A stretch of DNA of 64,000 nt from Galaxea fascicularis (Eukaryota > Cnidaria > Anthozoa > Scleractinia > Euphylliidae). The stretch covers positions 31,270,915 to 31,334,914 of the forward strand of contig OX419336.1 in assembly GCA_948470475.1 (NCBI GenBank), read 5' to 3'. Within the stretch, counting starts at the first letter, position 1. Every line of letters starts with the position of its first letter. The position numbers and the translations under genes are program-made. The notes beneath the pieces were generated by a model. The model was not told the DNA's origin, searched no databases, and saw only the letters and a list, made by a program, of their open reading frames with translations. Positions 12,001 through 23,887 of this stretch are shown here, in pieces.

Positions 12001-15000
12001 CTGGTGTTGTACAACTGTTTCCTTGGGTTGCTGTTGGACTACTGTATAAAAGACATCAAAACAACATAATAACCATGTTCAGGAATTCAAAGCAACTCCT
12101 TTGTTTAATGTGAATGTCTGGGGCTCTCAGTGCCTCTAAATCGTTAACCTCCGAGCAGCACAGGGATCCACAAAACCACATAAGAAAATCCTTCAGTGCA
12201 TAAGGAACAGCTGCCTTTAACATTGCCACCTATCTTCAGATGGGTTTGCAATGTACAGTAAGGCCCTACTTCTAAACACCAGCCTTTGGCTACTAGGTTT
12301 GCAAAAATGTACATGAAACCAAGAACAAGTACATAATTGTGCTAGCTGTCATGGCAAGTTTTCAGAGTCATTTTTCTTAACCAAGCAAGTGTTTTACACA
12401 TTTGTAATAAATGAGCATTTTCAAACTTTCAATAACCTGGCACTGAAGTTGGCTGTGGCTTTGGAGTTGCTGGAATGGCAGCTGGCGTCCGCTTTTCAAA
12501 GATATAAACTTCAGACAAAGCTTCTGGACCAAAGGACTCAGAATCCATAGTCACCAAACACACCAAAACATCTGCAAGAAACAAAACAAAGGAAGCTATT
12601 TAAATGACGAAATGCAAGTAAAATAATTTTGAGTTGTCATTAGACCAACCCGTTTGGGAGCTTTCTGGTGTGGAGGATGAAAAGAAGCAAGTATATCATT
12701 GATAACTACAGTTGAACATCATACCTATACAGTGATGAACCTCAGCAATGTGATCTGATGTAACCTGACCAACCCCTGAAAGATTGTACAGTGATTCCAG
12801 TGAAGACAGCACCAGCTGAAACAAAGCAACATTTTTTTACATCAACAAGACCATGTCTTTTTTACCCCTACATGAGGTGGTACAGGAAAAAGTTGGGAAT
12901 TCGTCACAAATTTCTGGTTCCAACCAAAATAACATGAGCACATGCAGTCAGCTACCATCAATTAATTACTTGACACTACCTGAACATCATTGACAATAAG
13001 CACTTTGATGAGTGATTGATATGCTTCACGCTCCAGGCCAGCTTCTATGACTTCATCATTTCCCTCTAACGTGCATAACTTGCCCAGGACTTCCATGGCT
13101 GGTTTAATGGCACAGAAAGAATAACAGAGTTGAGACACCGTAAGAAATGCAAAATGCTAAAAAATCACCTCACAAATGATCGCCCCTGTTCAGTGACCAA
13201 TACACAAAAATATCTATACCCCTCTCATGAGAGTAATAATATTGCTCCCTAACCCCTCTGCAAAATCCTTTCTATGAGTAAGGTTTTCATGAACAACATA
13301 TATGTACACCTGGAGCCACATTGTACAAAATGTCAGTTAGTTAACATGGTATTATATTTCATACTACGCTAGAAACCCCAGACAGATTTCACAATATCCT
13401 TGCATTCTATAGTATCAGGAAATTCTGAAAAGCTGTATTCTTTCAGGAACCTACAATCTCCCTCTGGATCTTATAGATTCTTAGAGGATCCCATGTGAGG
13501 ATTCCGTAAAATCCTGTCAGGATCACCTCAGGATCCTGTATAATCTGTATAAGTTTGCTGCCAAAGCAAGTTACAATTACATTAAACCAGGCATAATTAG
13601 TCAATGGTAATCAATGAGTAATCAACTGATTACTGATTGAGTATTGCCAATGCTCAAGTAATCAATGTGTAATTGAACACAAAAAAAAATATAGAGCATC
13701 CATTACTCACTGATCCCATGATCACACTAATACCAAAGCAAAAACAAGGTCTTGCAAGTTCAGCCATCAACTGGGCAAAATTCATAGATTTACAGTGAAT
13801 GGCACTTCAAGGAAGCCTTGTACAAGGAATCCAAGTATCTTAGACCCAGAGTCATAGATGAATTTGCCAAATTGAATAACCTTGACTCAAGACAGTCAAG
13901 GTTTGGTTTAATAACAGGAGGCAATGAGGGTACCAACCAAGAAACCAGTTCATCAATGGCAGGTGGAATTGATGTCCTTGAGATCAGTTAAAATGAACAC
14001 AAAGTTGATTTTATGAATTTTATGCCATTTGACGACCTCAGCATCAATGACTAAAAATTTTGTGGCAATTAATGCTCAATGATTAATCAACTTATTACTC
14101 ACTGAATACAATGATGTTATTGATGAGTTACGTTTGGATAAATGCAAAACCTTGTCCCAAAATTTGGGGTGGTCACTGAAAAAAAGTTTAAAGTGTATTC
14201 TTAAAGCAATGAAATACATGACTATAACTGCATGATTATTTGAATCTTCTTCAAAATTGCAGTTGCAGGCTTACCATTAGTGACATGGTAGCGATCTTTG
14301 TGGTCTAAGAAGAAATGCAGCATCTGGAAAAACATCTGGGTGGTTGAGGATTCTATGGGCTCCAGTAACATCTGTTGTCAGACAATACAAGAAAACATGA
14401 AGAGGCATGGTAAATCCCTCTGTCAGCTGGAGCTGCACGACTGTCAGTACAGAAAGAGCTTGAAAATAATCTCAACTGTTTACCTTTTCTGCTAAGTTTG
14501 AAAGTGTTTCCCAGGCCATTCTCTGAAGAAATCCATTGTCACTACATATGCATAGTACCAGGAATCTAGATAGAGTACAATAAGTGCAATCAATGAGTAA
14601 TCCACCCTTAGGCAAACCAATCCAGCACAGGGCACAGACAGGATGTGCTAAGAGCAAACACAAGGGCTGGAGGGAGAGGCTGACATGAGTGTCATGATTT
14701 TTGGAAAACACCTGTCTTTGAGAACTGATAAGTGGTTTCTAGTTACTAAGAATTTAATAGATTTTAAGGTGTCAACAAGCCAACAAGATAGCCTTTGGAA
14801 AACAAACAGTTCCTTGTCATGTGGCAGGAACAAAATACCATCTTTGGATTTCAGTAATTCTAGAAGAACAGAAATATAATGTTATAACAATTACCTTAAA
14901 CACAAGGGGTGCCCTGCAAGCACACTGGCATTTGTGTCATCAAAGGAGAAGTTATAGAGTATCATGCCAACCTGAAGAGAGAATTCAAACATGATGCCTT

Positions 15001-18000
15001 ACATTAACTGGTCATTTTCTTTTAAATCATTACCGTATTTACTCGTGTATAAGTCGACCTCATGTATAAGTCGACCCCCCATTTTTAAGGTAAAAAATCG
15101 GATTTCTCATCAAGTCGGTTAAAGAAATGAAATTCACACCAATAGAAATTTCCCAAAATGTCAATCTTTTCTTCCCAAGAATGTATTGAAAACACGGTGA
15201 ATTAAGAAAAGCAGAGGTTTAATCATACGCTGTGAAGTTTATCAAGATCACGATTTAAGCACATGCGAGCTCTTCGATTTACTAGAGAAGTATTTTACGA
15301 TATTTGGGAGCAAATCGCATTGTATTTAGCTAACCTTGATCTTGATGTTGAGTTTAAAAGGAGATTTAGGTAAGAAAACCAAAGGAATGCCGAAGAGCTT
15401 TGAAAGATCGCTCGATCAAAACACCGCCATCTTGGAAAATACGAATTTGAGGAGTACTGGAAACGAAGATAACTACACGTGCTTTCTGAAGTTTGCGCGT
15501 GCCAGGTCACTAAGCTACAGTAATCGTTCGGTGAAAACGAAAGTTCAGCGCCGTAAACAGCAGCGAAGCTCTAGGAGAAATGTCTGCTCCACCGATCAAA
15601 AGACACAATATAAATCATCTCCAGTAGGTTTGCGATTAAACCATTAAACATTTATTATTTCACACTTTTTTGTGGACGAAGAATGGCCGAAAACTGACGA
15701 AAATCTACCACAATTAGAACTGGTTTTCCTAATGCACTTCAGGGAGTTGTTATGCTAATTTCTCGGACTGCTTGATCAGGTCTTTGTGTATGACTTGTGT
15801 ATAAGTCGAGGGCGATTTTTTGGGCTGATTTTTTAGTCGTAAAAGGTCGACTTATACACGAGTAAATACGGTACTTTTGTAGTAACAACGTTCAGTGGAA
15901 ATATGACAATGTAGTGGTGCAGAGAGGAGTGTTATCACTGATACCTCCAGCACTCAAAAAAACACCACCATTATCTTTCTCTCTCCACTGTTTACACCTA
16001 TTACATGAGATGAAACAGATGGGCTAGAGTGGAGAAAATCCATCCATCAACTGAAAAAAACTGACTGCTGAGGATAGTTTTGCATTCAGTGAAAACAGAA
16101 AAATTGACACAACATTTGCAACAACAGCAACATAATGACCTTTTCACATATTTTGTAAGATCAACCATTTAGAGATAGCAGAGAAAACGTCTATCATGAA
16201 GAATTTGCTGGAGCTAACTAATCATTTGTATTATTACATTAATCAGTAATGGTTTTTACCCGACATATAAAAAGTAGGGATGTGCTGTAGTGGTGCCTGG
16301 TCATCCCTGGTGACTTAATAGGGACCTTTAGATTTGAGTACAAGTATGAATTTCTAATTTCAAACCAGTCACCTCCCCCTGATCCCTCATTTTTCCTTGT
16401 TACTTACCAGTAGATCAGGAGATTGTAGAAACAAGATTCATGTAACCAGTGATCATCTAATTAAGTACGCGAGCAGGATTTGAAAAGTCGTACTCGATCT
16501 CATACTCATACTAAGATCTAAAGGTCCCTAATGATGCCTTTAAGCGACCAGAAAATATTAGCTTTTGCACCAAACTCATATGCTGGCCACCCTAGATTTC
16601 AAGGGTTTAGAGATTTTGAGCTTCCAACTACTTCTCTTAGAGCACAGCCTTGGAAGGGTGTTTCAGTGTTACCAAAAAGTGATGAGCAAGGGTCTATTAT
16701 AGGGGCCTGTGCATACCGCAAACTGCCATACTTTGTTCTTCCCAGACGAAAAACTGCTTTCACTTTCTTCGAAAGACTGAAACTGCTTTTATTTCTTGAC
16801 CGTAAACCGCCAGAAAAAGAAATATATGCATGTTCCCGAGAACTGACTCTCAAAATAGACTTAAATCGACAGACTGCCAGAGTATAATAGACCCTCATCA
16901 ACTCCCAAGCTCAGATTACTGAGAAAAAAAAAAACAGCAACAACAACCAAGCCAAATGTAATGAAGGGTAACAAATGACTATGAGCTAATCCACAATTAA
17001 GTTTATTCTTAAAAAAAAAAAAAGAAGAAAAGAAACATAAAAAGAGACCATAATGGAGCAGTGCTATAAACACCTGTGAAATTCTCTGGCATTCCACATC
17101 CTTAGCTCCACATTTTCCTCTTGTTGGATGGAAAAATGACTCTTCTCCTGAATTCTCTTCACCTGCAAAGCAAAATTGTGGACATTGAGTGCAAATTAAT
17201 GAGCACACTTAAACAAGTTACCAGATTTATTAATAGTCTACACTGATGTCAATCTATCTACACACCATGCATTCCACAAAGATATTCCTGAACTTCTTTC
17301 ACTTTCAAACTGCGCTTCCAGAACTGTGTAAAAAGAGAATGTGAGTTATCACCATTTCTAGACCCCCAGACCTGATTTGATTGAGACTGAAGTTACTACC
17401 AAAGCTTACACCTTTCTCTAAGCCATGATGTTTGCTAAAACAAGCAGTCTTTATGAAGTGAAATTCTGTTGCAAGCTTACTGCTAAGTAAATAAATAAAT
17501 AAATAAATAAATGTGCTTAAAGTGTACCTCGACAAAGTCTCTCTCCATATCCTGTTTGAAGTACCACTGGTCATGTAGTCCTCTCAAGCTATGCAAATCT
17601 GTCATATAGAAATGGGAGTAGTCTACTCAATCAATAGACCTTTGAAACAAGAATGGGAGCTTTTAGGACTAAGAATATTTTCAACATGATTGGGAAAATC
17701 AAGGAGAATCATTTCTTGTAAAATGCTGACTACTTATTACCAGTTGCACGAAAGAACAAACTCAAATAATGTGGCTGTAAAGCTCAAAGTAAATCAAACT
17801 ATTGCATATCCACTATTGGTATATAACACACAAGTGAATAGTGTTTTTCGCGCATTTTGATTGGTTAACTCGGAGGTGATTAGCAATCATTCTGGTCAGT
17901 TGGCTCTGCTAGTAGAGCACTGGAAGTAGTTACCCTTCAAGAGTTCACTGGTTCAAACCCCGCTGGACCAACACTCAGGGTCTTTACATAACAGAGAAGA

Positions 18001-19195
18001 AATTACTGGCTTTGTTTTGAAAGTTGCACTGAAAAAGTCTTTACCTTCTGAAAATACACCAACATGTGCCAGTAATGTATCAACTACAGCAGGAGCCTGG
18101 AAAGAAATTACAGTAACAATGGTAACCACAATTCTCTCATTTCCTTACCACTATGTTTGTTTCACTGGGGGTATACCTGATGGAAGGGAGCTGGGTTGTT
18201 ATTAAAAGTTGAGACCTTGTTTCTGCTTCTTTTTCAATAAATAACATACGAGAAAATTCAGCTTTTTTCCTTGTTTGTACCTTTGATATGTGACAAACAA
18301 AAGAAGTGCTGAGTCAAAGGATGCTGCCAGGAAATTACCGAGTTTATGCATTCGTTATTTATCGAAGAAGAAGTGGAAACTGGTGAAACAAAATATAGTA
18401 CCATTTTATTCTATTAAATCAAAGGCCACATGCAAAATTTCAGCTCATTTGGATGAAACTTAAAAAAACAGCCAAAAAAGTACCATAGGCAGTGCTGGAA
18501 ATAATTTTTGTTCTTTAACATGACATGTGTCCTTTCAAATCTTCCTTTTGGTTGGACATTTTACCAATTTGACTGGACGTTAATTAGCATATTGCAAATT
18601 GAATACGGAATTTTGAAAACTGTATTTACATTTGTTTGGACATCATGTCCAATCATAGTGTGATATTGGCTGGACATTTTCAAAATTTGGTCAGACAATG
18701 TCTGATGACCCACTGTTGCATCAAGCACTGATAGGTTATTTATGCTCTAGGCCCTTCTGTTACACTGACAATTCAGGGTTGCCACTCATTGGGATTTTCA
18801 CTGACCATCCAAGGCAAATCCTTGGGCAATAAACCAGAGATGAAGCCACAGAAACAAATTTATTTGCATGATTTTTTTAAACAAAAACAGCTTTACTACC
18901 ACAGAATCTACTTTCCAAACTAAATGCCTAGCCAAAAGTAAAATTCCTGACTTTTCACTGACTTTCTGCTGACCTTGAAAAATCTGTTTTTCCCAGATTT
19001 TCCCTGACTGTAGAAACCCTGCAGTTTCAACACTGGCAAGTTATATTACAAATCAGTGAAGTTGCTGAACACAAGCTTTACTCCATCATAGCCAAGTAAG
19101 TAAGTAAGCAAGCAAGCAAGCAAATTAACAACTTTTTAAATTCAATGGGAGTGCAAACAGACACTCCAAAGAAATAACAAATGGATAAAGGGGGG

Positions 19196-19226
<31 letters not shown>

Positions 19227-22200
19227 CAGAGAAGTTGTGAACAAAATTTGGTTTTATCAACAGAGTTGATAGTGTAAATTGACCACCATAAAGGGATGGC
19301 TGAAGCTGACATTTTGTGCATTAGCCCTTTGTCAGAGCTAATCCTGACAAAAGAAAGGTTAATATCCAAAGTAACACTGAATACATCAGCTGGCTTATTT
19401 AGAAAACAATGAACCTATTCAGACAAATGTTACCTTGCTTAGGTTGAAAACAGAGTTGCTAACATTTGACAACAGCATGCAAATGTTAATGGCAAAATCC
19501 ACTTCATTGGGCATGCCACACTGAAGAGAAAGCACAAGCTTATCAAAGTTCCTTGATGGATCTGTAAAGAGTCAAAGAGGCAAAAAGCAGTTTGTTACAT
19601 GTTTCTGAATGTTCCTGCCAACTCCAAAGTGGTAATAATGTTTTTTTAATATGAGTACCTTTACTGGAAGAAATAACAGAAATGTAATCTGCAAAATAAA
19701 ACAAAAGTTATGGTCAGACACTTCATAACACAAGACTCAGGACTGTGCTTTAGGACAAATTTTGGGAGCACAAAAGCTTGAACTGCTCACATACAGGGAA
19801 CCCAGCATTAATTTTAATACTTGTACAAAAATAAAGTTTTCTTGTTGCCAAAAGAAAAAAGTTACATGGGCCACCATCAGGTGCTGTAAGACCTCAGCAG
19901 AGCAGATTAGTATGAAGCTTGAGGCATAATCAATACCAAATGGAACCTATGCCTTATTAAGACCTGCATGGAAAGTGCAAGAACTATCCTAAACTTGAAA
20001 AAAAGCAACAACAACAATACAGCAACTGACCTAAACAACAAGTGATCACTAATTATTAGTATACGAAATCGCACGACCTCGAGTACAATTCGGAATTAAT
20101 AGGTATAAGTGATTTTGAAAGTTCTCAAAATTGCATGAGCCTTTAGGCGAGTGCAATTTAAGAACTTTCAAAATCACGAGTATCTATTAATCCCGAATTG
20201 TACCAGAAGGTTGTGTGATTTTTTATTTATAGTACATTCAACAAAATTGCAAACTTACAAGCCATTGCCACGGAAACTTAATAGGTACTCCAATGGAGTA
20301 CTATTTGGGATTAATTGTACTGCTCTCGACCAATCAGAATTGAGTAAGTTTGTTGAGTGTACTATAACTGATGTAATTACTGTTACCGAGGCACCTAACA
20401 AGAAGCATGTCAGTGGAGTAACATTCACTGTTGGAGCAAGAAATAACATTGTGGTTGTTTAGCTACATACCTGATGTTGTTACTGAGGGTACGTGTGTGG
20501 GAAATGTACCTCCTCCAACTGGAGTGTGGGGTCTGCCAGCTGACAGTACATCCTCTGCATCCTCACCAAAGAAATTGATTCTTTCAAAGCTTTCCAAGTA
20601 ACTAAATGAAAAGATGCATCAAACCACAAATGAAACGAATCTGAAAGGAAGTTCTTCAGTGCTTGTGGGAAAACATAAACATGTATTCCCAAGATACTAA
20701 CATACAGAAGTGTAAAGAAGCAGAGATATCTGTGAATAAGCTGCATTTGATTTCTTACTAGTGTGAGGGAAACAATGGTCTTTTACACAGTTGTTTTCAT
20801 CCTCACTGTTGGGAATGAACAACAGATCCAAGTACCACACTGGATTGCTAAGGGATTAATGTGGAGGTTGAACAGTAAAGATTGATAATATTTTCCAACA
20901 ATCATCATCTGCTGTGGGGACTAAAATGCCCTAATCGGACTCACAACAGTGGAACTTATCATAATGCTTTTTGGTCAGGTACCACTAGCAACAGTTGCTA
21001 CTGATAAAGAACAGCAAGAAGAGGTTACAACAGTCAGTGCTTGACCTTAACTTTTAAACAAACTAGTCCATGGGCTACAGGAGTCTAAACTATACAAGCC
21101 AAATGGTGCATCTTGGTGGTCAAGCATTGATTGCTGCTCAAGACCAATATTGCGATTACTTTTTTTTTTTTTGGGGGGGGGGGGGGAATCAACTTAACTC
21201 AAACCCATTGAATTTGTCTTCATCAATATCTCTAAAACCTCTTCTATTACAAGTAGCCCAGTGGCTAGAAGGTCTCAAATTTTACAAGCCCCAACCAAAT
21301 TTCTACTAGTCCTGGGATAGTTGACTAACCCTAATGGCCGCATGATCATTTAAAAATTACTTAATTGAATAACAATTTGAAGTGCTTTTCATCATTTATC
21401 TTAACAGGAAAATCTTTTCTACACATCCAAATTAATTTTAAATGTTTCCAAGCTAACAGATATGTATGTTTCCCTTTTTTATGGTTTATTTATTTATTTA
21501 TTGATACAGTATAATTCCCAAAGGTTTCCCATCACTGTGAATGTGCATGTGAAAGATTAAAAACAGACATACAAGAAAAAGGCGGTGCTATTAAATGTTA
21601 CAAAAATTACATAAGTAATTGATGATAATGATAAATAATATCAGTGAGAGAGACTAAAATAGTTCGTAACAGCAGATTTAAAAGTGTCCACAGAAGGCTG
21701 ATCTAATAAAAAGGATGGTAAAGTGTTCCAATCATTTAAGGTTCTGGTAAGGAAATTATACTTATAGGTGTTACTGTTACTGCCAATGTTAATGAATTTG
21801 CTGCTATGATAAGAGCGTGTAACATGGGTGGGGCGTACAATATATTCCGGGATATATGGTTGCGATGACCATATCCACAACTTTCAAGCTTTGAGAACGG
21901 CAGCTTCTTTCAGGATCAGGATTAAAAACACTTGTATCACATGAATCTTCTCAATATACAACATGGATTTTAACTTCTGTTGTCTCTTAATGTGGTAACA
22001 ACACTTGATAACAGTGAAGTCTTTATGCTTGCCCACTATGCCGGTGAAGTTGAAGAAAAGTCACTTTCACTTTCTTGGAATTTTTTTTTTTTTCAGTGAA
22101 GAGCCACACATACCAAAACTATAACATGGAAGCCTGATTTTTGTTTCAGTCATTACCTGGTCTTTGAGTTTTTGCTATATAACCCTTTGTTTCATTAATG

Positions 22201-23887
22201 TGTCATTTTGTAAACATTGATATACAAGATTATCAAAACCAAATAATCATTGAGCAGGATAGAATAAATTTCAAAGCATAAAAATTTTGTGAATTGTTTT
22301 GAGAATTTAAGTAAAACTGGAGGCTCTTTTAATGTGACAGGCAACTTAAAGCTTGTTTACGGGAGACGTCGTTCACCTGGGACAAAAATGCCCCGACTAA
22401 ATTAGAAGTATTTTAACGTGTTTAGCATACTGTTATCCAGTAAGAAGCTAAGCAGATGTGAAGTAAGGGAAAAATATTTCCTGCACGTGAACAGCCTACA
22501 CGTACACATAAACATGTCCAAAAGGTTACTACGAACGAAAAAAAAACCGCTGATAATCGACTTAACCAAACAGGGAATTGTTCTATGATAGCACGTTTCA
22601 TTTGCATAAGAGATTTCAAGCTTCAAAACAATTTGTGTCATGCTTCCTGTAATACCCAAGGAAACAACTTTTCTACCTAAGGTGAACCTACGACCGCGAA
22701 ATACTGAACATCGTATACTTTCTTCAGCGAACCAAATAAAACAACCACAAAATTGCGATAATGCAATACCCAAACCAAACACAAAGAAATGGCAATCTAT
22801 TGTGTTGTTTTCTTTTTTAAACTGATTTTTTCTACTCCGATGATAGAGATGGTTTCGAAGGGATATCAAAGTTTTAAGTCGAGGGCACCGGAAATTGTCC
22901 CGTGGAAACAGATCAGTGAAAGAAGCGCGTTAAACATAACGATAATTTAACAAAACACGTCGTGTAAAATTGGAAATTGTCATTGTTTAGCCGCCAAGGA
23001 CATCCCCTCCGATGAGGATCTACAATTGCTCCCGCAAAAGCTTCAAAAATCGCTTAAAATACAAATGGCGATCTCAAGCAATGTTAAGTTGGGATAAATA
23101 TAAAGACGATATCCAGGTAAATAACGGTTTTGTATGGCTAACGGAAGTTTTCTGAGCGAATGAGCTCATCACCAATCCGCTTGTTGTAACGCGACTGTAC
23201 ACGATTCGTACGCTTGCACGATCCTGTGATAAGTTGCCATGTGAAAATGCCTTTTTTCGCAGAAACTGAAGCATTTTCAACGTACAGACGTACTGTACCG
23301 TTCACTTGTCGTTTTAATTGTCAGCTAATTGAAAAGTTAAAGGTCTAAATAGACAAAACTAAGGACCCAAATACAAGGCTTTAATTTCACTTACCGAGAG
23401 TAGTGCTGTCGCAAAGCGAAAGCAGCGTTCGTACAGGTTTGCGGTAAATTAAAAACTTCGGCGATATCTCGCCACATTTTCCCCTCCGTGACCTACAGCA
23501 AGGACAAACGTTGTTGAAGTCACATCTCACTGGTTTTTAAGACGAAAGACCGATAAAGACCATTCTAAAATTTGAACAAAACGCGGGAATTCAGCACACC
23601 AACCTTAACCCAGCCACCGGCCGAAGTGACTTTACGGTACAAGAGATACAGGTCCAAATATTGCCCTCCTAGCCACGGCAAACGTCTAAACGGCGTCCTA
23701 GACGACAAAGCATAACACATAATTAATTTCCTGCACTACAGCGTCAACACTGGAACTTGCGAAGCGAGAAACCTTCAAACACTGGCTCCGCTCACCCTTT
23801 GGACTCGTGGAAGTTCTTTAACTTTGCCATGAATCCATTGTACTCCTTCTCGTACGACAGAGAGTCTATCCCCAAATGTTTGGCCAT
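3006..23887 (-). CDS. ARID2: ARID2 (BAF200), PBAF chromatin-remodelling subunit, 25 exons, 1866 aa
   Basis: Orthologue of ARID2, which targets the PBAF form of SWI/SNF to chromatin in the nucleus. Exons, 5' to 3': 23887-23796, 23697-23604, 23492-23395, 20601-20471, 19688-19659, 19561-19434, 18096-18045, 17598-17528, 17323-17266, 17162-17074, 14971-14895, 14565-14484, 14371-14275, 13098-12980, 12815-12725, 12571-12437, 12041-11888, 11456-11322, 10951-10522, 9757-8793, 7711-5786, 4804-4666, 4221-4060, 3408-3317, 3159-3006. They total 5601 nt (1866 codons plus TGA). All junctions are GT-AG and keep phase. Domains: ARID (about 12-105, with GGW and [13 protein letters not shown]), a helical repeat region (about 150-480), an RFX-like domain (about 522-612, ending [10 protein letters not shown]), a long P/Q/S-rich tract, a basic KRPRLDKR (about 1186) and two C-x4-C-x12-H-x4-H zinc fingers (C1678-H1701 and C1711-H1734). 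The C-terminus keeps the family block LTAALVLRN and the RHE-LS-A-SN motif. Human ARID2 is of similar length (1835 aa). The first ATG is 23887; the 5' UTR is not defined. Confidence 0.95.
3490..3874. repeat. Foldback (palindromic) element in an ARID2 intron
   Basis: A 385-bp near-perfect inverted repeat: the left end AATAGACCTTTCTCCAAAA is mirrored at the right end, and the arms match almost to the centre near 3660-3690 (for example TATCAGCTGAGAAAATG and its inverse). It lies between coding exons 23 and 24 of ARID2. Non-coding MITE or foldback type; inserted in pre-mRNA, it could form a long hairpin. Confidence 0.8.
5303..5485. repeat. Palindromic MITE in an ARID2 intron
   Basis: The arms TACACCTTATTCCAAAATGG and its reverse complement bound a 183-bp palindrome, with the inner motif GAGGCAACAAGGGC also mirrored. 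It sits in the intron that splits the first ARID2 zinc finger. Non-coding. Confidence 0.8.
7778..8530. mobile_element. Pogo/Tc1-mariner-like non-autonomous element carrying a SINE
   Basis: Ends are CAGTGGAACCTTGATTT and the inverse of CAGTGGAACCTCGATTTAAC, flanked by TA, the target dinucleotide of Tc1/mariner elements. Degenerate copies of the end motif (ATATAACGAA and similar) recur inside. No transposase reading frame is left. A SINE-like segment (about 8088-8300) sits in the middle and accounts for part of the length. The element lies in the ARID2 intron between 7712 and 8792. Confidence 0.8.
8088..8300 (+). mobile_element. SINE 3' portion nested in the pogo-like element
   Basis: Contains the block CTCGGATAAGGACGATAAAC and the core AAGAACCCACACACTGTTCG, followed by a GTTCCCGGTG motif. 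The same blocks occur at 57590-57942 and, in reverse, at 40265-40465. The tRNA-like head is missing. Boundaries are approximate. Confidence 0.65.
15033..15871. mobile_element. TIR element with ends CCGTATTTACTCGTGTATAA
   Basis: About 30-bp terminal inverted repeats (CCGTATTTACTCGTGTATAA followed by GTCGACC) flanked by TA on both sides, with subterminal GTATAAGTCGA copies. An internal frame of about 100 codons (15336-15647, plus) is basic but matches no transposase I recognise. TA flanks suggest the Tc1/mariner superfamily, by inference. Lies in an ARID2 intron. Confidence 0.75.
16319..16530. repeat. MITE with TAGGGACCTTTAGAT ends
   Basis: The left end TAGGGACCTTTAGAT and right end ATCTAAAGGTCCCTA are perfect inverses; the subterminal motif GAGTA-AAGTATGA is also mirrored imperfectly. 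212 bp, non-coding, in an ARID2 intron. No convincing target duplication. Confidence 0.75.
16546..16632 (+). repeat. Dispersed repeat shared with 33004-33090
   Basis: This 87-bp stretch matches the reverse complement of 33004-33090, for example TTTTGCACCAAACT followed by ATATGCTGG. Both copies can be read in one frame as a peptide containing FAPN-YAGHP. The family is not recognised; it could be a fragment of an old transposon protein or a non-coding repeat. Confidence 0.6.
17891..18015 (+). mobile_element. tRNA-derived SINE head
   Basis: Shows an A-box-like GGCTCTGCTAGTAGAGCA and a B-box GGTTCAAACCCCG with tRNA-like spacing, then CTGGACCAACACTCAGGGTC. The insert between the boxes and the lack of foldable acceptor arms argue against a working tRNA. 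It ends about 30 bp from the ARID2 exon at 18045-18096. Confidence 0.6.
19659..19688 (-). other. ARID2: ARID2 micro-exon (30 nt)
   Basis: Acceptor TTTTGCAG and donor GTACTC bracket exactly 30 nt encoding ten residues that begin DYISVIS. Flanking exons are joined in phase 1 on both sides, so it can be skipped without a frameshift. Human ARID2 has a DYLRQSYGL segment at the corresponding place, which supports a real exon. Confidence 0.75.
20066..20223. repeat. Palindromic MITE in an ARID2 intron
   Basis: Arms AAATCGCACGACCTCGAGTA and its diverged inverse enclose mirrored blocks ATTCGGAATTAATAG and GATTTTGAAAGTTCT. 158 bp, non-coding. Confidence 0.75.
21164..21187. repeat. Poly-T/poly-G tract
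   Basis: A run of T followed directly by a run of G in the ARID2 intron; simple sequence with no coding role. Confidence 0.8.
21641..21880 (-). pseudogene. 3' end of a LINE reverse-transcriptase ORF (fragment)
   Basis: The minus frame encodes 79 residues with the tail typical of CR1/L2-like non-LTR retrotransposons in animals: a TRSYHSSKF segment, then [19 protein letters not shown] and a final S-VDTFKSAV block before the stop. The catalytic RT domain (YxDD) and everything upstream are missing, as expected for a 5'-truncated insertion. It lies in the long ARID2 intron 20602-23394, in the same orientation as the gene. Confidence 0.8.

Noticed and set aside
16531..16901. Overlapping plus and minus frames of 100-118 codons
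   Set aside because: They start in a MITE end and include a dispersed repeat; the coding strand of ARID2 has no exon here, and no family was recognised.
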